Positions 24,750 to 31,479 of a DNA stretch of 64,000 nt are shown here, one piece after another. Made by a program: the position numbers and the translations under genes. The notes beneath the pieces are model-generated. The model did no database searches, was not told the origin of the DNA, and was given only the letters and a program-made list of their open reading frames with translations. Within the stretch, counting starts at the first letter, position 1; the number at the start of each line of letters is the position of its first letter. This DNA comes from a virus: the IMG/VR virus record IMGVR_UViG_3300042731_005759, positions 112,088 through 176,087 of that record. One strand, given 5' to 3'.

Positions 24750-25238
24750 ATGAACTACGATAACACAAAAAAGATGTTGAACACACTTAGGAGACTAAAT
24801 GAGTCAACAGATCCTATTTTAGATAAAAATCTAATTAATGAACAAGAGGCGGAAAAAGAATTAAAAGACACTGTAACAGTTGTTGATGGTGTGGAAGTTA
24901 GATTAATTGCGTCCACAGATGAAGATTTAGAATTACAGAATGAATCAAAATCCGCAATAAGTCAAGTTATTGAGAATTTCAAGACACAAGTATCTGATTT
25001 AGGTGATTTAAGACCTGGTTTTACCGTACAAAGTGACCAAATTAGATTAGACGGGTCTTTACCTGATGTAGAATTAAACTTTGTTATCGTTGCGGGTAAG
25101 GAAAAGGGTGTGTATTTGAATACAAGTATGTTAAAAGTAACATATGACTTAATTGGATCAATAGACAAGTTGATAAAGTTTGAAGACGTATTTGCAGATT
25201 CAATGAATGACCTAATTTCACAAAGAAGAATAGACTAA
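24750..25238 (+). CDS. Unknown protein, possibly virion-associated
   Basis: The 162-residue protein starts NYDNTKKMLNTLRRLNES, a helical N-terminus seen in small virion-type proteins of marine T4-like phages (impression only). An alpha/beta domain follows (VEVRLIASTDEDLELQ, LNFVIVAGKEKGVYLNTSML). The next two genes follow with gaps of 1 base and an overlap of 1 base, so the three form one unit. No catalytic motif is visible. Confidence 0.55.
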   Translation: MNYDNTKKMLNTLRRLNESTDPILDKNLINEQEAEKELKDTVTVVDGVEVRLIASTDEDLELQNESKSAISQVIENFKTQVSDLGDLRPGFTVQSDQIRLDGSLPDVELNFVIVAGKEKGVYLNTSMLKVTYDLIGSIDKLIKFEDVFADSMNDLISQRRID

Positions 25239-25239
25239 G

Positions 25240-25479
25240 ATGGCACTTTCAAACACAGATAAAAATCAAATTGAAAGAATTGCAAGAAGTGAGATAAAGA
25301 AATTTCTTGACGGTACACAAGCACATAAGATCGTGGTTGATATGATCAAGAAGGAGATGAACACTCGTGATATAAATGGAAAAGTAGTGGAACTCTCAAC
25401 TAAAGTTGTTGTAGAATTATTTAAACAACTATGGCAACGTAAATCCTTCTGGGAAGGACCATTAAAAAACGTTAAATAA
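25240..25479 (+). CDS. Small helical protein of unknown function
   Basis: The 79-residue, basic, mostly helical protein (NQIERIARSEIKKFL, KVVELSTKVVVELFKQLW) starts one base after the previous stop, and its TAA overlaps the next ATG. Its Trp-containing C-terminus (LWQRKSFWEGPLKNVK) would suit a protein-interaction tail. No family recognised. Confidence 0.55.
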   Translation: MALSNTDKNQIERIARSEIKKFLDGTQAHKIVVDMIKKEMNTRDINGKVVELSTKVVVELFKQLWQRKSFWEGPLKNVK

Positions 25480-25985
25480 TGGCAAAAGAAACAAAAGAGG
25501 CAACAATGGCGGGATCAGCGGGTTCATTTGAGGCACCGTTTGGTAGTTTTATTACTAAAAGAGAGATCTATAAGATCCACAATAAAAAGAAATACAACGA
25601 AGACGGTGATGTCAAGGAACAAGAAGGTGAATTCACCGAGGCTATGACCACAGCGACTTCAGCTGGGGGTCAATATGATGCACCTTTTGGAACAGGAAAG
25701 AAAAATCCATTAAAAATAGATGGTCCCGACTCCATAGTCAAAAGAATGAAGACTATGAGAAAAAAGAATTTCCCAATGTGGGGAGGACCTGAAGGAGTTT
25801 ACGTAAAAGTTAAAGAAAAATGTAAAAAATTCCCTTATTGTGATGAGGGAGATATAAACGCACTTGAATTCTACGAAAATGAGAAGATTAATGAGGCAGT
25901 CAGAGTAATTTCAAAAAAATACGGATTGCCATTACACGAAGTAGAAAAATTAGTGATAAATGACATAAAACGTATATTTATATAA
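25479..25985 (+). CDS. Unknown protein, possibly virion-associated
   Basis: The 168-residue protein contains two copies of a short motif, GSAGSFEAPFGSF and TSAGGQYDAPFGTG, both followed by a lysine-rich segment. Later residues (MRKKNFPMWGGPEGVYVKVKEKC, KKFPYCDEGDI) contain two Cys. The C-terminus (EAVRVISKKYGLPLHEVEKL) is helical. The repeated A/G-PFG motif suggests a small structural protein with tandem binding sites. Its end contains the candidate late box for the next gene. Confidence 0.5.
   Translation: MAKETKEATMAGSAGSFEAPFGSFITKREIYKIHNKKKYNEDGDVKEQEGEFTEAMTTATSAGGQYDAPFGTGKKNPLKIDGPDSIVKRMKTMRKKNFPMWGGPEGVYVKVKEKCKKFPYCDEGDINALEFYENEKINEAVRVISKKYGLPLHEVEKLVINDIKRIFI
25975..25981 (+). 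promoter_or_regulatory. Candidate late promoter box TATTTAT
   Basis: TATTTAT followed by ATAAT and the ATG at 25987 repeats the 5-base gap of the other sites. It overlaps the end of the preceding gene. Confidence 0.45.
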
Positions 25986-25986
25986 T

Positions 25987-27228
25987 ATGAAAGTTTCAGA
26001 TTTAAATAGAATTATTGAAGAAACAATCTCAGAAGAGATTAAGAAATCAATCTTGGAAGAGAGTGATAAAAAGAAAACCGCATATTGTATTAAATGTGAG
26101 GGTGAATATATAGAAATATGTCACACTAAGGAAGAAGCGGAGAAAAAGTGTGAAGAGTATAACAATAATAATCCTGATAAGAAATACATTATCGAGGTAG
26201 AAACTTATGAGTCTAAAGAAGAGTTAATTGACAAGTTAGACGAAATGAGTGAAAAATTAGATTCAGAAAACATGGAAGAAAATCAGACAATCTCAGAATT
26301 AAACCACGACGACCAAAACGAAAACGCATTTGTACTTGCTGCCGATGCTGCGAGAGACAAGGGTGAAAAAGAATTTGAATTCCCTAAGGGGAGTGGTAAG
26401 ATGCACCCTGTAACAATAAAATCAGATATCGATGAGGAAGAAGTTGAAGTTCACGAAGAATTGGAAGAAGTGGAATGTGAAAAATGTGGTAAAGGTATTT
26501 GTGAGTGTGGATCAATGGAAGAAGGTTCTTGTAAGAAATGTGGAAAAGAACTTTGTGAATGTGGTGACATGTACGAGGAAGAATCTATAAATGAATCTAA
26601 TAAAAAAGTCCTTAGATTAAAAGAATCTGAATTGGTTGAGATGATCACAAAAATAGTGAACGAATCAGTACCTGGTCTACAGGCGGTTGAAAATGCACAT
26701 AAAGTGGCAGATAAAGAAACAAAAGAACATATGGCTAACGTCGACAAAAAATTAAAAGATAACCTTTCAGTAGAAGGTAACGATAATCCCGAATTTCCAA
26801 AGGCAATTGGTAAGGGTGGACCTGATACATTAGATCCTAAACAAGCGGTTCATAATACTGAAGACCAACACGAAGAAATGGAGTCAGAAAGAGGAGAACA
26901 CGCATTGGATTTAGACTATGATCATGAACCAACAGATAAGTTTAAAGATAGACTTAAAAAAGCATTAGAAGGAGATTCAACTATGGGTAATGCAGATGGT
27001 GGTAATACTATACCAACTGACACAGGTAAGAAGTTAGCAGCAACCGCTGAGAAAAGAAAGGATAGATATGAAAATCAACCAATGTATAAAAAAGATATCC
27101 AACCTGTAGCCGTAGTTAGTGAAGAAAAGGAAGAAATAACTGAAACAACAAAAGAAGAAAACAACGTTTTAGAGGAAGAAATAAAAAGAATGAAAAGTAT
27201 CTCCTCATATAACGAAAAGACTCAGTAA
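25987..27228 (+). CDS. Acidic protein with duplicated Cys-rich zinc-ribbon-like motif
   Basis: The 413-residue, highly charged protein has a helical N-terminus (SDLNRIIEETISEEIKKSIL) and a small N-terminal Cys domain (TAYCIKCEGEYIEICHTKEE). Around residues 159-196 a duplicated motif appears: CEKCGKGICECG and CKKCGKELCECG, each CxxCxxxxCxC. The rest is low-complexity and acidic, with KVLRLKESELVEMITKIVNE around residue 210. The pattern of helical ends and acidic linkers resembles scaffold-like or internal virion proteins, but no family is recognised. It has a candidate late box 5 bases before its ATG and is followed by an early-type promoter, so it probably ends the transcript. Confidence 0.6.
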   Translation: MKVSDLNRIIEETISEEIKKSILEESDKKKTAYCIKCEGEYIEICHTKEEAEKKCEEYNNNNPDKKYIIEVETYESKEELIDKLDEMSEKLDSENMEENQTISELNHDDQNENAFVLAADAARDKGEKEFEFPKGSGKMHPVTIKSDIDEEEVEVHEELEEVECEKCGKGICECGSMEEGSCKKCGKELCECGDMYEEESINESNKKVLRLKESELVEMITKIVNESVPGLQAVENAHKVADKETKEHMANVDKKLKDNLSVEGNDNPEFPKAIGKGGPDTLDPKQAVHNTEDQHEEMESERGEHALDLDYDHEPTDKFKDRLKKALEGDSTMGNADGGNTIPTDTGKKLAATAEKRKDRYENQPMYKKDIQPVAVVSEEKEEITETTKEENNVLEEEIKRMKSISSYNEKTQ

Positions 27229-27234
27229 TTCCTG

Positions 27235-27263
27235 TTGTCTTTATTTTCTTTTTTTTGTATATT
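27235..27263 (+). promoter_or_regulatory. Candidate early promoter TTGTCT-17-TATATT
   Basis: TTGTCT (27235-27240), 17 bases and TATATT (27258-27263) precede the ATG at 27272 by 8 bases. The expected start site is within a few bases of the start codon. Confidence 0.6.
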
Positions 27264-27271
27264 TTAATTGA

Positions 27272-27739
27272 ATGATGGAAAATAAAGACACATACTTGAA
27301 ATCTATTTTAAATAGTGACAATCTCACAGCACAATCCGAAGTATGGTATAAAGCGTACGGTATTGTATTTGAACGTGTAGAACTTTACTACGATTTCCTT
27401 AATTCATTACATATCTTAATAGATGATACTTATTTAGGTTCTGATGTCCTAATTAATGAGGAAGATCAGAAAAACCATTTTACATGGTGTTGGGAAAAAA
27501 CAATAGACAACCTTTCTAAAGAAAGAATATATCTCAAAAAAAGAGGTTACCATTACGAATACTTTTGGGAATTCTTCTTAGAGTCCTATTACTACCCCCA
27601 AATGGACGAGAGTGAGGTAAAAATCGGAGAATATATATACAAATTGTTTGATTACAATCATTCAAAAACAAGATCTGAATTAGGGGTACTTACTGAAATT
27701 TATAAATTATTAGACAAAAACCTGACTTTAAAAACTTGA
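27272..27739 (+). CDS. Unknown small acidic protein
   Basis: The 155-residue protein is rich in Tyr, Trp and acidic residues (for example QSEVWYKAYGIVFERVELYY and GYHYEYFWEFFLESYYYP). It is mostly helical and resembles no enzyme that I know. It begins ATGATG; the first or second ATG could be used. It has an early-type promoter in front and another (27736) overlapping its stop. Small helical acidic proteins expressed early by phages often bind host proteins, but there is no direct evidence here. Confidence 0.6.
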   Translation: MMENKDTYLKSILNSDNLTAQSEVWYKAYGIVFERVELYYDFLNSLHILIDDTYLGSDVLINEEDQKNHFTWCWEKTIDNLSKERIYLKKRGYHYEYFWEFFLESYYYPQMDESEVKIGEYIYKLFDYNHSKTRSELGVLTEIYKLLDKNLTLKT

Positions 27740-27764
27740 CTTAGCGAAAAAAATTCCATATATT
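27736..27764 (+). promoter_or_regulatory. Strong candidate early promoter TTGACT-17-TATATT
   Basis: TTGACT (27736-27741), 17 bases and TATATT (27759-27764). The start would be near 27771, giving a leader of about 16 bases before the ATG at 27787. The -35 overlaps the previous gene's stop codon. Confidence 0.65.
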
Positions 27765-27786
27765 AGTATCAAAACCGTAAAAAAAT

Positions 27787-27969
27787 ATGGAAACGTTAGT
27801 TAAGATTAAAGACTTGGTTGAGAAAATGTCAGTCGACACTCACAAGGTTTTCGAAAAGGGTAATAGATCTGCATCCATCAGAGCTAGAAAGTATGCCCAA
27901 GAAATTAAAAATCTTATTTCTGTTTATAGAAAAGAAGTCTTAGACGAAATAAAGAGACATGATAAATGA
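27787..27969 (+). CDS. Histone H1-like (Hc1-type) small DNA-binding protein
   Basis: The 60-residue basic helical protein (LVKIKDLVEKM, THKVFEKGNRSASIRARKYA, QEIKNLISVYRKEVLDEIK) follows the layout of the Hc1 histone-like proteins common in Bacteroidota. Their core reads roughly KFYEKGNKAAGTRxRKxxQ in my recollection. Such proteins bind DNA and condense or shape the nucleoid. A phage copy expressed early could act on host or phage DNA. It has its own strong candidate promoter and overlaps the next small gene by 11 bases. Confidence 0.55.
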   Translation: METLVKIKDLVEKMSVDTHKVFEKGNRSASIRARKYAQEIKNLISVYRKEVLDEIKRHDK

Positions 27970-28138
27970 AATTAAAATTTTTTTGTTTGTCCTTAGTTGT
28001 CTTTTCGTAACTAAGTTGTTATTGGAATTTGTCATTAAAATATTCCAACCAGTAACAGAACCTATGAAATTGGGGGACGTAGAAAAAGTCTCTTTGTATC
28101 TCTCAGTATCATACATAATAACATTTATAATAACATAA
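27959..28138 (+). CDS. Small two-helix membrane protein
   Basis: ATG at 27959 opens a 59-residue frame ending at TAA 28136-28138. It has a hydrophobic N-terminal segment (IKIFLFVLSCLFVTKLLLEF) and a second one near the end (LYLSVSYIITFIIT). It overlaps the Hc1-like gene by 11 bases and stops three bases before the next ATG, the tight packing typical of real genes here. Function unknown. Confidence 0.6.
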   Translation: MINEIKIFLFVLSCLFVTKLLLEFVIKIFQPVTEPMKLGDVEKVSLYLSVSYIITFIIT

Positions 28139-28141
28139 ATA

Positions 28142-28621
28142 ATGTTTGAGATAATACAACCATTACGACCTTATTTTCATTCTCTCAGGGAGATAAAACA
28201 AAACGTATCATTAGATATTAAACTACCTGTAAATTGGAAATACGAAAAAATAGTTCAAGTATATAAAACAATTCAAATTAAAGTTCAGGATAAAAACGAT
28301 AAGACCGTTTTAATTTCTGTCATCTCTACCGCAACAGAAGAAGGATATGATACCGTTTTTAATTGTGTTACAGAAATAGTGAATAAGAATATTGAAGAGG
28401 AAAAGAAGAGAAAGTTATTCGATGATAAGGTAAGGGAAATGAGAGCAATGTTTGAACAGATGGATCTCGAACAACTTCAAAATTTAAAAATTAAAGGACA
28501 AAATGTCAAAGACACCTACGAAGAAGGACTTAGTTTGGCTGGAGACGGAGATGAAGAAGGATCAGATGGAGATAGAGAATCACAAGAAGATGATGATCAA
28601 TCAACTGAGGTCGATGAATAA
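28142..28621 (+). CDS. Unknown protein with acidic C-terminal tail
   Basis: The 159-residue protein has an alpha/beta N-terminal half (LPVNWKYEKIVQVYKTIQIK, TVLISVISTATEEGYDTVF), a charged helix (EEEKKRKLFDDKVREMRAMF) and a tail of Asp/Glu/Gly. The first part could be a small binding domain. No family recognised. It overlaps the next small ORF by eight bases. Confidence 0.55.
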   Translation: MFEIIQPLRPYFHSLREIKQNVSLDIKLPVNWKYEKIVQVYKTIQIKVQDKNDKTVLISVISTATEEGYDTVFNCVTEIVNKNIEEEKKRKLFDDKVREMRAMFEQMDLEQLQNLKIKGQNVKDTYEEGLSLAGDGDEEGSDGDRESQEDDDQSTEVDE

Positions 28622-28703
28622 AGAAGATCTCTTTGTAATACCGAAAAAAGAATCTAAGTTTAAGAAATTTATAAAAAGGATATCCAAAGTATTGGGATTA
28701 TGA
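28614..28703 (+). CDS. Very small basic peptide gene
   Basis: ATG at 28614 (overlapping the previous stop as ATGAATAA) opens a 29-residue frame whose basic amphipathic end (KFKKFIKRISKVLGL) overlaps the next ATG by four bases. The frame stays open upstream to 28503 within the previous gene, but that part is probably not translated. The peptide fills an otherwise empty 78-base gap, and this phage rarely leaves gaps. Confidence 0.4.
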   Translation: MNKEDLFVIPKKESKFKKFIKRISKVLGL

Positions 28704-28945
28704 GTGAAACTGAAAAAAAGGGAGACCTACTTAATCAATTAGCAATAATATCTGATCTAATAGAAAAGGTTAATGTCGATACGAACAATAGTACTGTCTT
28801 ATTTGAGGTAAAAGAAGAGATTTACGAGGAGATTAAAGAGTACTTGGATACAAAGTATGATCAGGATATAGAAGATGAGGATAACGGTACCTTTTCGATC
28901 GCATTGGGTGATGTGGTCTTCTTATTTAGTAAGAATAGTGTCTAA
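28700..28945 (+). CDS. Small acidic protein of unknown function
   Basis: The 81-residue acidic protein has a helical N-terminus (LNQLAIISDLIEKVNV) and ends in a possible beta hairpin (FSIALGDVVFLFSKNSV). It converges on the minus-strand gene, with the two 3' ends overlapping by 20 bases. No family recognised. Confidence 0.55.
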   Translation: MSETEKKGDLLNQLAIISDLIEKVNVDTNNSTVLFEVKEEIYEEIKEYLDTKYDQDIEDEDNGTFSIALGDVVFLFSKNSV

Positions 28946-29570
28946 ATAAAGTTTGACTATCGTAACCTTTTTTCTTTAAGATAACATAAAGGTTTTTTCT
29001 TTGATTAGTGGTAACGTCTTTCACAAAGATAAAGTTACCCTTTTTTATTTTCAGGAGATCCTCACGCAATAAATCAAAGAGTCTTTCACTATCACTTAAG
29101 TTCTTGTTACCAAACATCCTAACATCCTCCTCAATCTGTAAAAATAGTTTATTGTTAAGAGTAAAAATTTGCGCAATATCATCTACGTCCTCAAAAACCT
29201 TAATTAGTTCGTGATATCTGATGTGTTTGCGGGTTTTATAATCAAAAATCTTCTCCTCTCTCCAATATGGAATTATCTCTTTTAATCTAAAACCTTTTTG
29301 ATCGACTCCTGCCTCATATAGTCTTCCATAATCATCTCTTTTGGTGACAGTCTTTTTCTTTGCCCATCTATTATCGGGGTATATGAGTGCGAGTTCAAAA
29401 TCTAACTTTTGATTTCTTTTACCACCGTATTCTTTGACAAATCTTGGTTTCTTTTCTGTTTTTAGTTCGTACCACAAATCCCTGACAGCGGGTAGACTAA
29501 CAGTTTGATATATTAAACGTTTTCTCTTCTTATTACAAAAGAGTATGATTTTATATTTTCTTTTTTTCAT
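28926..29570 (-). CDS. Unknown protein on the minus strand
   Basis: The 214-residue basic protein (start at 29570) begins KKRKYKIILFCNKKRKRLIY and contains NRWAKKKTVTKRDDYGRLYE and an acidic-basic C-terminal half (LSDSERLFDLLREDLLKIKK). It resembles conserved hypothetical proteins of marine T4-like phages in its composition, but I cannot name a family or activity. Its ATG overlaps the stop of the small upstream minus-strand gene (ATGA), so the two are co-translated. It is one of only two minus-strand genes supported in the window. Confidence 0.6.
   Translation of the reverse strand: MKKRKYKIILFCNKKRKRLIYQTVSLPAVRDLWYELKTEKKPRFVKEYGGKRNQKLDFELALIYPDNRWAKKKTVTKRDDYGRLYEAGVDQKGFRLKEIIPYWREEKIFDYKTRKHIRYHELIKVFEDVDDIAQIFTLNNKLFLQIEEDVRMFGNKNLSDSERLFDLLREDLLKIKKGNFIFVKDVTTNQRKNLYVILKKKGYDSQTLFRHYSY
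28964..28998 (+). terminator. Possible terminator between convergent genes
   Basis: AACCTTT (28964-28970) pairs with AAAGGTT (28988-28994) and is followed by four further T, just after the end of the + strand gene at 28945. It lies inside the 3' coding end of the minus-strand gene. The stem is AT-rich with a 17-base loop, so it is weak. Confidence 0.35.
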
Positions 29571-29719
29571 TTTAGTAGAAAGGAGAATATTGAGTATATA
29601 CCATACAGAGCCAAACCAAGTATCACTAAGAAAAATATTTTCACATATTTTTCAGTGGTCTCTATCTCTTTGAGTATCTCTTCTCTTTCTCTCTTTTTCT
29701 TACATTTCGAACACGCCAT
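29567..29719 (-). CDS. Small membrane protein with N-terminal CxxC motif
   Basis: On the minus strand ATG at 29719-29717 opens a 50-residue frame. It has an N-terminal ACSKCKKKRE motif, a short helix (REREEILKEIETTEKY) and one membrane segment (VKIFFLVILGLALYGIYSIF). It ends in ATGA shared with the next minus-strand gene. Small CxxC membrane proteins of this design occur in marine T4-like phages (impression). A minus-strand promoter places the predicted transcription start on the ATG. Confidence 0.6.
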   Translation of the reverse strand: MACSKCKKKREREEILKEIETTEKYVKIFFLVILGLALYGIYSIFSFLLK

Positions 29720-29724
29720 AACAT

Positions 29725-29753
29725 AATATAAGTAATTTATAAGTATTTATCAA
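29725..29753 (-). promoter_or_regulatory. Candidate minus-strand early promoter TTGATA-17-TATATT
   Basis: On the minus strand TTGATA (29753-29748), 17 bases and TATATT (29730-29725) lead into the ATG at 29719. The -35 overlaps the + strand TATTTAT box at 29744-29750, so the two promoters are divergent and overlapping. Confidence 0.5.
29744..29750 (+). promoter_or_regulatory. Candidate late promoter box TATTTAT
   Basis: TAAGTATTTAT followed by CAAT and the ATG at 29755 (4-base gap). It shares DNA with the -35 of the divergent minus-strand promoter, so use of one could interfere with the other. Confidence 0.45.
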
Positions 29754-29754
29754 T

Positions 29755-30495
29755 ATGAAATTGATGTCACTTATAGAAGAAGGGTGGTCTGAGAAATATA
29801 AAAAGTCAATTGACTGTAACAACCCAAAGGGATTTAGTCAGAAAGCACACTGTGCAGGTAGAAAAAAGAGAAACCTATCTGAAGAAGATCTTAACGACCT
29901 CAAGTACGGTAAAAAAATCACAGATGAGTATAAGAAAGACATTGAGTATTCTAAAAAAGGTCTATTCAAAGACTTTGATATAACGAAGTTTAAAAAATTA
30001 CATCCACCAAAAAATGATTCTAAGAAGGTCAAAGAAGAATTAGAATTGTTATCATCCTTACCTGAAGCTAATGATTTTGCAGAAAAACATGATAAAATAT
30101 TGGAATGTTTTGAAGAGTATGTGGATGAAAAGGGATATAAAGTATCAAAGAAAATGATGAAAGAACTTCTTGAAAGTTGTGGGGGTGTAATTATGGAACT
30201 AAAATACCATTTCGATAGACCAAGACCACAACAAGTCGCGGAGAAGTTAGGTATGGAAATTGGAGGGTTAGATTTTGATAGTGCAAAATCACCATCGTAC
30301 CCATCAGGTCACTCAACACAATCCAAACTTATAGGTGAGTATCTCTACGGTGAAACCAAAGACAAACATTTTAGAAAAATTGCAGAGAAAATTTCATTGA
30401 GTAGAAATGTTGCACGTGTACATTATGTCAGTGATTCTAAGATGGGTGAACTATTAGGTGAAAAACTCTACGAACATTATAAAAACAAAGGTTAG
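29755..30495 (+). CDS. PAP2-superfamily phosphatase with phage-type N-terminal motif
   Basis: The 246-residue protein has the three PAP2 motifs: KYHFDRPRP (Lys150...Arg157-Pro158), SYPSGHS (183-186) and SRNVARVHYVSD (Ser216-Arg217...His223...Asp227). The family removes phosphate from lipids or small molecules, and relatives include class A acid phosphatases and vanadium haloperoxidases. It has no transmembrane helices, unlike lipid phosphatases, so it is soluble. The first 40 residues carry DCNNPKGFSQKAHCAGRKKR, a motif that I associate with several marine phage proteins of unknown role. The late-type box upstream suggests virion or late function. Confidence 0.75.
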   Translation: MKLMSLIEEGWSEKYKKSIDCNNPKGFSQKAHCAGRKKRNLSEEDLNDLKYGKKITDEYKKDIEYSKKGLFKDFDITKFKKLHPPKNDSKKVKEELELLSSLPEANDFAEKHDKILECFEEYVDEKGYKVSKKMMKELLESCGGVIMELKYHFDRPRPQQVAEKLGMEIGGLDFDSAKSPSYPSGHSTQSKLIGEYLYGETKDKHFRKIAEKISLSRNVARVHYVSDSKMGELLGEKLYEHYKNKG

Positions 30496-30500
30496 GGGGG

Positions 30501-30529
30501 TTGACTATCAGAGTTTTTTTGTGTACTAT
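30501..30529 (+). promoter_or_regulatory. Strong candidate early promoter TTGACT-17-TACTAT
   Basis: A GGGGGG run, TTGACT (30501-30506), 17 bases and TACTAT (30524-30529) closely match the 16211 site. The start would be near 30536, leaving about 23 leader bases before the ATG at 30559. It probably drives the methylase-to-glutaredoxin operon up to the terminator at 33933. Confidence 0.65.
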
Positions 30530-30558
30530 TTTACTATATATCTTAACAAAAGAATTTC

Positions 30559-31464
30559 ATGATAAGTTACATAGGTGGAAAAGCAAGGATAGGTAAATGG
30601 ATTGTGCCGTATATTCCTAATGACATTGAAACATATGTGGAACCCTTTTCAGGTATGTTTTGGGTCTTTTTCAATATGGACCTCTCAAAATTCCCAAACC
30701 TTAAAACGGTAGTTTACAACGATTTTAATAAACTCAATTCCAATCTAATGAAGTGTTCATTAGAATATGATAAATTATGGGAAGAGTTAGAAAAATATCC
30801 ATGTCAACAATTAGGTGTTGAAAATACACCTCCCGAATACTCTGAGATGTTTAAAAGATTTCAAGAAGAGGTTTTTCATCCCGATTTTGTTATTGAAGAG
30901 GGTAAGGAGTTCGAAGCCGCCGCCAAATACGTGTATGTATTGACACAAGTATTCTCAGGGTCTAAACCCGAAACATCAACGTACACTGATTACAAAGGAA
31001 AGTACAGATGTAAGGTTTTGATATTTATGGATAAACTAAAGAATAAAAATTATAGAAAACACTTTGATAAAATTTCTTTTGTTGAGAATTTGGATTTTGA
31101 AAAAGTGATTAAAAAGTATGACTCAGAGAAGTCATATTTCTATGTTGATCCACCGTATTGGAAGACAGAAAATTATTATTCCAACCACGATTTCGATCGT
31201 GCGGATCACGAAAGACTAGCGGACACACTGAAAAATATTGATGGACAATTTAGTTTATCATATTATAACTTCTCTCTTTTAGAGAAGTGGTTCCCATCTC
31301 AAGAGTATAGATGGGCAAGGAAGAATTTTAAAAAATCCGCTAATGCGAAAAAGGATGGTAAGCAAAACGACGCTACTGAACTTTTGATAATGAACTACGG
31401 TCAGATAAAATATCAAGAAGGTCACCAATTTACAATATTTGATATGTCTGATAGTGTTCAATAG
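30559..31464 (+). CDS. D12-class DNA adenine-N6 methyltransferase
   Basis: The 301-residue protein has the Dam/D12 layout: ISYIGGKARIGKWIVPYIP, ETYVEPFSGMFWVFFN (SAM-binding motif I), VVYNDFNKLNSNL, and YFYVDPPYWKTENYYS (DPPY catalytic motif). It would methylate adenine in a short DNA site, probably to protect phage DNA from host restriction or alter regulation. The target sequence cannot be read from the protein. No cognate restriction gene is next to it, so it is an orphan enzyme. It opens the operon that continues with the NusG-like gene. Confidence 0.8.
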   Translation: MISYIGGKARIGKWIVPYIPNDIETYVEPFSGMFWVFFNMDLSKFPNLKTVVYNDFNKLNSNLMKCSLEYDKLWEELEKYPCQQLGVENTPPEYSEMFKRFQEEVFHPDFVIEEGKEFEAAAKYVYVLTQVFSGSKPETSTYTDYKGKYRCKVLIFMDKLKNKNYRKHFDKISFVENLDFEKVIKKYDSEKSYFYVDPPYWKTENYYSNHDFDRADHERLADTLKNIDGQFSLSYYNFSLLEKWFPSQEYRWARKNFKKSANAKKDGKQNDATELLIMNYGQIKYQEGHQFTIFDMSDSVQ

Positions 31465-31479
31465 TTAACACATATAAAA

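Noticed and set aside
28503-28613. Longer version of the small basic ORF
   Set aside because: Its first part lies wholly inside the 28142 gene; the ATG at 28614 fits the usual start/stop overlap.
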